A stretch of DNA of 64,000 nt from Chaunax sp. Z400. Taxonomy: Eukaryota > Chordata > Actinopteri > Lophiiformes > Chaunacidae. A program made the translations under genes and the position numbers. The notes under the pieces are model-generated. The model was not told the DNA's origin. It saw only the letters and a program-made list of their open reading frames with translations, and searched no databases. Of this stretch, positions 61,415-64,000 are shown piece after piece. Within the stretch, counting starts at the first letter, position 1. Every line of letters starts with the position of its first letter. The stretch spans positions 20,924,810 to 20,988,809 of the forward strand of contig CM075187.1 of the NCBI GenBank assembly GCA_037577475.1. Direction: 5' to 3'.

Positions 61415-63037
61415 CTACCCCTCCTTCCTCTCCCATCTGTCATCATGAAATATTGATGCTCCTGTTGCTAATAGAAATCACATACATGCACTCACTGTCC
61501 ACACACACTCAGTAACACAGGGATTCTGTCTGTGGGTGGTTGGATGGAAGAAAGACCCCTTTTTTTGAACAATTCAGAAATTTCATTCTGACCAGAAAAA
61601 GGAAAATAAGCATTTGGCAAGCTGTTAAAATCCCTGGAGTGTTTTTAAAAAAAAGATTTCAACATAATTAAATTGATGTAGTATTCATGTAGTTATTCTG
61701 AGGCAGCAGGGTGCTTTTCTTGTTAGTGAAACAGATTGTCATACAAAGTGTCTGCATTTGAGAAATGTCCTTGAGTGAGTCATTGAATCCCTGCCAGCTT
61801 CAGGGACGCTGCCTCGTCGCTCGCCCTGACCTCTGACCTTCCTGTCCAGTTGGAGGAGCACAAAGAGAAAGCCATGTTTAAAAAAAAAAGAAAAGAAAAA
61901 AAAGATCAGGTCCTTTTAGGGCGTAATCAAGCATCACATTTTCAGGTTTGAGAGGCTGAAAACCGGGGAATGATTTTGAATCAATGCAGGGATTTTTTTT
62001 CAACCTCAGCCTTGCTTTGTTTTTATATCATGAAAGTCGAAAGGAATGATTTTGCAATTGGTTGTGTTGAGATCGACATTTTTAAGTGTGTAACGTTCAA
62101 AAAATAATTTCCTGTAGTATTAATATGAGAGAAATTCATGAAGGGTTACTGAAACAATAGCTAAATGTCATTCTGTGTCAATATGATAAAGGCTTTCTCC
62201 TGTCAGCTGCTTCAAGCCTAACCTCCAGTGTGAGTCGGTCCGGTCCTTTCAGGTTTCTGCTTCATTTTCACGTATTTCATCCTTTCTGTGTGAAAGCATC
62301 AAATCCCAAATATCCAGAGCACCTGAGTCTTGGGTGGTGGTTCAGGATGATTACAGAGGAGAGAATAACAGGCTGAGCAAAGGCCAATGAGTCAGTATAA
62401 CACAATGCCCTAATGAAATTCTCTTTACTTTGTGGAATCATTGTCAGTGTTTATCTGATGCTTACAGACTTCAGTATTAAATGTATATCACACAAAATAG
62501 ATCAAATAAAATACATCTTGCTGGAAGCCTACTGGAGACATTCAAACCTTTTATAGTAGTCACCATCTTCTTATTATTTTTTGCCGTTAATTGTCGTATT
62601 GTCATCAGAATCAGCACTAATCTAAGCAAAGATGTAAGGAGACCTAACTAAATATGAGTAGATTACTTTTGTAAAACCAGCCTGAATCTCTGCTCTCATC
62701 CCACCTTTATCCTGCTTTCATACATACGTTATCTTTGAGTATCAGGCTCACATTTTCAAACCTTTCTTTGTAATTTCAGATGAATAGATTCCTAATAGTT
62801 TATTTAATTGATGGAGCAAGACCGTGGCAGTAATACATACATACAGTGTCCAAGCAGACGACACGTTTTGTATTTGTTCCGGCCGTTTCCTCAGATAAAT
62901 CATTCATTTCTCCTCCCTTGTCCTCTCTCTGCACAGGTGCCTGTTTCTGCCGAGCCTGGCGCCCCACAACGCTTCCACCAACAACACCAACTCCTCAGGC
63001 GTCAGCGACGGAGCAGTGCTGAGCGGCATGGGTACAG
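27808..63037 (+). CDS. wdfy3: WDFY3/ALFY, N-terminal third (18 coding exons, partial)
   Basis: Joining 27808-27987, 29887-30010, 31300-31409, 36386-36604, 38111-38303, 39193-39379, 39476-39642, 44410-44889, 45450-45554, 47717-47910, 49769-50040, 50500-50697, 52280-52363, 54656-54845, 55107-55321, 56931-57043, 58787-59024 and 62937-63037 gives 1123 uninterrupted codons plus one base. The start MNMVKRIMGRPRQEECSPQD and many later blocks match vertebrate WDFY3 closely. The known protein is a very large cytoplasmic/nuclear scaffold for selective autophagy of aggregates. It links p62-marked cargo, PI3P membranes and the ATG5 complex through its C-terminal BEACH, WD40 and FYVE parts, which lie beyond this window. 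The part present is the helical, armadillo-like N-terminus. All introns are GT-AG. The paralogue WDFY4 is much less similar at the N-terminus. Confidence 0.97.
27988..29886 (+). other. wdfy3: wdfy3 intron 1
   Basis: GT-AG intron of 1.9 kb. It holds an ATTC microsatellite at 28136-28160 and otherwise AT-rich unique-looking DNA; nothing coding was recognised. Confidence 0.9.
29887..30010 (+). CDS. wdfy3: wdfy3 exon 2, residues 61-101
   Basis: Starts in phase 0 with VFGNAPPSSMTEKFSDLLQF and continues through TTQVSRLMVTEIRRRASNKS. The acceptor is CTGCTTCAG. The donor ACAG|GTTAGC is weaker than consensus at +3, so the exon may rely on splicing enhancers. It ends in phase 1. Confidence 0.95.
30011..31299 (+). 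other. wdfy3: wdfy3 intron 2
   Basis: GT-AG intron of 1.3 kb with a CA tract at 30428-30448. The last 40 bases are TG-rich before TTTTCCAG. Confidence 0.9.
31300..31409 (+). CDS. wdfy3: wdfy3 exon 3, residues 102-138
   Basis: Encodes EAASRAIVQFLEVNQSEEAS and RGWMLLTTINLLASSGQ, a helical segment. The acceptor is TTTTCCAG. The donor CAG|GTTGGC is the weakest of the gene's donors (T at +3, G at +5 lost). It ends in phase 0. Confidence 0.95.
31532..31565 (+). mobile_element. Retroelement 3' tail with CTTAT units
   Basis: CTACTAATAAAGGGATATC followed by TTATC repeats. It is the same tail type as at 63351-63399 but lacks the conserved upstream part, and sits about 120 bp after exon 3. Confidence 0.55.
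34499..34572. repeat. Compound CA-CACT-CT microsatellite
   Basis: CA units to 34522, CACT-like units to about 34540, then CT units to 34572. The last CT units form part of the target site of the hAT element. Confidence 0.95.
34577..35336. mobile_element. Non-autonomous hAT-superfamily transposon, 760 bp
   Basis: Flanked by an exact 8-bp direct repeat CTCTACAC (34569-34576 and 35337-35344), the length typical of hAT target duplications. The ends form a 16-nt imperfect inverted repeat, CAGAGTTCTCCACAAG versus CAGGGTGTTCCTAAAG (11 of 16 matching), with the CAGNG start common in hAT elements. There is no transposase frame inside, so it depends on a relative for movement. A frame at 35058-35264 appears to be chance. 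Interior sequence was not matched to a named family. Confidence 0.85.
35861..35909. repeat. (GT)n microsatellite, interrupted once
   Basis: About 24 GT units with one TT interruption. A shorter GT-rich patch precedes it at 35755-35790. Confidence 0.95.
36386..36604 (+). CDS. wdfy3: wdfy3 exon 4, residues 139-211, with Pro-rich insert
   Basis: Starts KTVDCMTTMSVPSTLVKCLY, continues LFFDLPHMTEAP, then holds a low-complexity Pro/Thr/His segment (around residues 169-190) before LPLADRRVLLQKVFVQ. The flanks match vertebrate WDFY3. The middle is longer and more Pro-rich than I remember for mammals, so it is probably a flexible loop that expanded in the fish lineage. The exon is 219 nt, phase 0 at both ends. 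The donor is CCAG|GTAAAA. Confidence 0.95.
36605..38110 (+). other. wdfy3: wdfy3 intron 4
   Basis: GT-AG intron of 1.5 kb, AT-rich, with a run of 14 C at 38020-38033 just before the branch/acceptor region. The acceptor is CTTCTTGCAG. Confidence 0.9.
38111..38303 (+). CDS. wdfy3: wdfy3 exon 5, residues 212-275
   Basis: Encodes ILVKLCTFVSPAEELAQKDD, LQLLFSAITSWCPP and SAGEVLTTISRHGLSVNVVK, all strongly conserved in WDFY3. It ends in phase 1 at CATG|GTATGT. Confidence 0.96.
38304..39192 (+). other. wdfy3: wdfy3 intron 5
   Basis: GT-AG intron of 0.9 kb with a GT tract at 38389-38412. The acceptor is CCTCCATCTACAG. Confidence 0.9.
39193..39379 (+). CDS. wdfy3: wdfy3 exon 6, residues 276-338
   Basis: Encodes KECLGTCVQNMQQSDDLSPL, EIVEMFAGLSCFLKDSSDVS and QTLLDDFRMCQGYAFLCDLM. 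It matches the family throughout. It ends in phase 2 at CTCAG|GTACAA. Confidence 0.96.
39476..39642 (+). CDS. wdfy3: wdfy3 exon 7, residues 338-393
   Basis: Follows a short 96-bp intron. Encodes LEQAKEDESKDALKDLVNLV, TCLTTYGVTELKPAGLTTGA and PFLLPGFVLPQPSGK. It ends in phase 1 at AAAG|GTGTGT. The next family residues (G-H-x-x-R-N) come from exon 8, so no exon is missing in the long intron that follows. Confidence 0.96.
40474..40548. repeat. (CA)n microsatellite, about 37 units
   Basis: Uninterrupted CA units in intron 7. Confidence 0.98.
42347..42408. repeat. (CA)n microsatellite, about 31 units
   Basis: Uninterrupted CA units in intron 7. Confidence 0.98.
44410..44889 (+). CDS. wdfy3: wdfy3 exon 8, residues 394-553
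   Basis: The largest exon in the window (480 nt, phase 1 at both ends). Encodes HTLRNIQAFSVLQNAFLRAK, NYFILESQHTLSQFAERVAK, YFELLEFVVFSLNYVPCKEL and VGLLEVLVNLLHKYAALLKD, which follow WDFY3 with conservative changes. These are repeated amphipathic helices consistent with an armadillo-like fold. The last part (TTQQPPHNND) is variable. The acceptor is TCTCTCCAG and the donor is CAAG|GTGAGG. Confidence 0.96.
44890..45449 (+). other. wdfy3: wdfy3 intron 8
   Basis: GT-AG intron of 560 bp with nothing notable inside. It ends CTCCATCCTTAG. Confidence 0.9.
45450..45554 (+). CDS. wdfy3: wdfy3 exon 9, residues 554-588
   Basis: Encodes a variable start (ADCKNNTVAEEQKQLAW) and the conserved LVMETLTVLLQGSNNTNA. 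It is 105 nt and phase 1 at both ends, so skipping would keep the frame. The donor is GCAG|GTAAAC. Confidence 0.94.
46805..46930 (+). mobile_element. Degenerate SINE-like fragment
   Basis: CCTTACTGAAGTGCCCTTGA followed by AGAGCTGCTGACC and GGATCAATAAAGCATCGTATT. This order is seen in a common fish dispersed repeat that ends in a GATCAATAAAGTAT-type tail. Ends and target duplication were not identified. Confidence 0.45.
46990..47082. repeat. (GT)n microsatellite, about 46 units
   Basis: The longest dinucleotide tract in the window, uninterrupted, in intron 9. A long alternating purine-pyrimidine run can adopt Z-DNA. Confidence 0.98.
47717..47910 (+). CDS. wdfy3: wdfy3 exon 10, residues 589-653
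   Basis: Encodes ALFREFGGARCVHNIVKYRQ, CREHALLIIQQLVLSPSGDD and DMGTLLGLMHSAPSSELQLK. The acceptor is GGCTCTCAG. It ends in phase 0 at CTGCGG|GTAACA. The G from exon 9 plus CT gives Ala at the junction, where mammals have Gly-Ile. Confidence 0.95.
47911..49768 (+). other. wdfy3: wdfy3 intron 10
   Basis: GT-AG intron of 1.9 kb, AT-rich. No gene or recognisable repeat. CTTAAAATCTAGTCTAGTC-type duplications occur around 49045-49110. Confidence 0.88.
49769..50040 (+). CDS. wdfy3: wdfy3 exon 11, residues 654-743
   Basis: Encodes ALLAVLRESHRTRTVFRKVG, GFVYVTSLLVAMERSLCQPP, NQNQVFELLHTVFCTLTAAM and RYEPANSHFFRTEIQYEKLA. It is nearly unchanged from other vertebrates and is GC-rich. It ends in phase 2 at GTAAG|GTACGG. 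Confidence 0.97.
50041..50499 (+). other. wdfy3: wdfy3 intron 11
   Basis: GT-AG intron of 459 bp with nothing notable. It ends CCTTCCCACCAG. Confidence 0.9.
50500..50697 (+). CDS. wdfy3: wdfy3 exon 12, residues 744-809
   Basis: Encodes LLGCFSDTKKLAPTGVFPSN, AQPFQRLLEEEAAPGGCTGD and CPTLKHCSKLFIYLYKMATD. The AAPGGCTGD stretch appears longer than the mammalian equivalent. It is 198 nt, phase 2 at both ends. The donor is GACAG|GTGGGT. Confidence 0.95.
50698..52279 (+). other. wdfy3: wdfy3 intron 12
   Basis: GT-AG intron of 1.6 kb. It ends in a CT-rich then TG-rich stretch that runs up to the acceptor of exon 13. Confidence 0.9.
52225..52269 (+). promoter_or_regulatory. TG tract next to the exon 13 acceptor (possible splicing control)
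   Basis: GTGTGTATGTGTGTG...TTTGTGTGTGTG runs to ten bases before the acceptor AG at 52278-52279 and replaces a normal pyrimidine tract. In RNA this is a UG repeat, the binding motif of TDP-43 and CELF proteins. It is the same layout as the TG tract before CFTR exon 9, where it drives exon skipping. An effect here is inferred, not shown. Confidence 0.5.
52280..52363 (+). CDS. wdfy3: wdfy3 exon 13, residues 810-837, frame-neutral
   Basis: Short 84-nt exon, phase 2 at both ends. Encodes RAEQVPPCLTHETSLPSPWG and TPALARKR, conserved in WDFY3 (the SLPSPWGTPAL core is unchanged). The acceptor lies after a TG tract, GCTCGCTGCAG. The donor is AAGAG|GTAGCT. Skipping would remove 28 residues without a frameshift. 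Confidence 0.95.
52364..54655 (+). other. wdfy3: wdfy3 intron 13
   Basis: GT-AG intron of 2.3 kb, AT-rich. AATAAT/TTATTA runs at 52900-52935 and 53668-53702. No exon was recognised. Confidence 0.88.
54656..54845 (+). CDS. wdfy3: wdfy3 exon 14, residues 838-901
   Basis: Encodes HGYYSSSGSSAPIKALADLK, then a Ser-rich linker (HPASTSSSSD) and VVIHPGAVLAILDLLPSVSS. The helices on either side of the linker are conserved and the linker itself is variable. It ends in phase 0 at CCGGAG|GTGAGG. Confidence 0.95.
55107..55321 (+). CDS. wdfy3: wdfy3 exon 15, residues 902-972
   Basis: Follows a 261-bp intron. Encodes HALDLQLAVANILQLLVNSE, RNQQVLCEACLHQRLLQRCS and HPPLQRMFERLASQALQPMA. Conserved throughout. 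It ends in phase 2 at CTGAG|GTACTG. Confidence 0.96.
55322..56930 (+). other. wdfy3: wdfy3 intron 15
   Basis: GT-AG intron of 1.6 kb. TTAGCATTTTAACATGCTAAC words around 55725-55975 and a GGCAGAGAGAGATGGGAAAAGG patch near 55865 look like old dispersed-repeat fragments. CT-rich at 56280-56350. Confidence 0.85.
56931..57043 (+). CDS. wdfy3: wdfy3 exon 16, residues 973-1010
   Basis: Encodes EFLRLGNPLNCGAWDKKLLK and QYRVHKPSSLSYDTEMR, a strongly conserved segment. The donor is GAGAA|GTAAGA. It ends in phase 1. Confidence 0.96.
57044..58786 (+). other. wdfy3: wdfy3 intron 16
   Basis: GT-AG intron of 1.7 kb with a T run at 57663-57679; nothing else notable. It ends TCTGACTTCACAG. Confidence 0.88.
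58787..59024 (+). CDS. wdfy3: wdfy3 exon 17, residues 1011-1089
   Basis: Encodes SMTMSMEGFGPDSVFTTPAE, YRISRSLVRSAEDSTVPLTR and VKCLVSMTTPHDIRLHGSAV. It leads into the concanavalin-A-like region (TPAFVEFDTSLEGFG). The donor GG|GTTAGT has T at +3. It ends in phase 2. Confidence 0.95.
59025..62936 (+). other. wdfy3: wdfy3 intron 17 (3.9 kb)
   Basis: Contains an ATTC tract near 59300-59325, a GC-richer patch at about 59330-59720 (AACGGCTGCCTGCTGCAGC and others) that reads like a decayed mobile element without identified ends, and a GA tract (61387-61414). No exon was recognised. Confidence 0.85.
61387..61414. repeat. (GA)n microsatellite
   Basis: Fourteen GA units in intron 17. Confidence 0.96.
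62937..63037 (+). CDS. wdfy3: wdfy3 exon 18, residues 1090-1123 (last in window)
   Basis: Encodes CLFLPSLAPHNASTNNTNSS and GVSDGAVLSGMGT. CLFLPSLAPHN and DGAV are family-conserved and the Asn/Thr/Ser linker is variable. The following family segment of the concanavalin-A-like domain is not in the window. It ends in phase 1 at ACAG|GTAAAC. Confidence 0.95.
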
Positions 63038-64000
63038 GTAAACGCAGCCTGTATACGTCACATTGGATAATGTAGTACAGCGGTCACCATAGTAGCCTCT
63101 ACACTTCACCTTGAGATATAGAGACAAAACTAACTTCGTAGAGGAGTTGGTGAACTCACAAGAAACATGTAAGCCAAGCTGGGAGCATGGCTAGCATTAA
63201 CCAGCTACAGTAGCTAGCCTAACTAGCTGGCTTACAAGTTCAGTTGCTAACCAGATTGAATATTAATACAGTGTAGTCCAGAGACATATTTGTGTTGCCT
63301 CACAAACGTTTGCAACCTTTGTCCGATATGTGAACAGCTTATAGACCAATGAGAATTTCCCCACTGTGGGACTAATAAAGGAAGATCTTATCTTATCTTG
63401 CAAAGCTGCATTATATTACATTATATGATAGAATAATGCTAATATGATATTTTTGACTCTCTGTGTTCCCTCAAAAGTCAATCATTTTAATCTGGTTTGT
63501 AATTGACCAAGGTTCAAAATCACATGTCAAAGTTCCAACCAAACTTAGTTATGATTTTATGTTTCAAACGAAATTAAGTTGACATGTGAAAATGGAATTT
63601 GTTTTACTGAGAAACTTTTTTTTCTTCCAGCAATGAATGTCTTTACATATATCTGTAGTATTCCACTCATTTTGATTTGATGTTTAGCAGTGACTGGGTG
63701 TTTAAGTCCTACTTGTATTACTGACGCATTTCATTTGGCTTTTCATTCTGTTAAAAACGAGAACATTGCATAGCTGTGATACAGTATTTATGAGGATGGG
63801 ATTTAACCACCAAACAACAGCCAATTTCTTGGTCAATTTTGTTACCGGCTAGTCTGGCAGACAGCAACGTGTTTGTTGGCAAAATTATTATTAACTCTGG
63901 CCATGTGGTATCAGAGTAGAAAACATTTTCTTATTTAAGGATTCAACGATTCAGCTGCACATCCCACAAAACCTGAATTCATTGAAATTCACAGACAAAT
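63038..64000 (+). other. wdfy3: wdfy3 intron 18, 5' part
   Basis: The intron continues past the window edge. TAGCTAGC/AGCTAGCCTAACTAGC words cluster at 63185-63235, and a retroelement tail lies at 63351-63399. No exon was seen before the edge. Confidence 0.85.
63351..63399 (+). mobile_element. Retroelement 3' tail with CTTAT units
   Basis: TGAGAATTTCCCCACTGTGG then GACTAATAAAGGA and ATCTTATCTTATCTT. More than 30 bases are identical to the minus strand at 15350-15391. Such tails end non-LTR retroelements in many fish. Confidence 0.7.

Noticed and set aside
27808..63037. Assignment to the paralogue wdfy4
   Set aside because: The N-terminal 60 residues and most exon blocks match WDFY3 almost residue for residue, which WDFY4 does not.

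Overview
The window is vertebrate nuclear DNA. Coding information is split into short exons with GT-AG introns. Long CA/TG microsatellites, an L2/Maui-type tRNA-headed SINE, a hAT-type non-autonomous transposon and a Harbinger-like remnant point to a ray-finned fish, probably a percomorph-like teleost. The teleost call rests on repeat style and intron size and is an inference. No bacterial, plasmid, phage or CRISPR feature is present.

One gene is certain: the 5' part of wdfy3 (ALFY, autophagy-linked FYVE protein) on the + strand. Eighteen coding exons lie between 27808 and 63037. They join without a frame break into 3370 coding bases (1123 codons plus one base), and the gene runs off the right edge. 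This is roughly the first third of a protein of about 3500 residues. It covers the N-terminal armadillo-like helical region up to the start of the concanavalin-A-like domain. The PH-BEACH, WD40 and FYVE domains must lie to the right of the window.

Layout. 1-4.1 kb: gene-free, with a Harbinger-like remnant and a perfect 26-bp hairpin. 4.1-4.45 kb: a small CpG-dense, promoter-like block with a strong splice donor on the minus strand. 4.45-12.4 kb: repeat-rich spacer with a SINE bounded by an exact target-site duplication, a complex hairpin/direct-repeat module, a long CA tract and an ATAAT pentanucleotide array. 12389-12638: a good candidate 5'-untranslated exon of wdfy3. 12.6-27.8 kb: gene-free, intron-like, with foldbacks and an inverted pair of dispersed repeats. 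27.8-64 kb: wdfy3 exons 1-18 (numbered from the first coding exon), with introns of 96 bp to about 5 kb that hold microsatellites, a hAT element and retroelement tails.

The points most worth a second look are (i) the TG tract directly upstream of the 84-nt, frame-neutral exon 13, an arrangement known elsewhere to control exon skipping; (ii) the perfect hairpin near 3.55 kb; (iii) the CpG block and candidate 5'UTR exon that would define the wdfy3 promoter; and (iv) the hAT copy with an exact 8-bp target duplication in intron 3. I found no sign of a new multi-gene system. The window is an ordinary large vertebrate gene with an informative repeat landscape.
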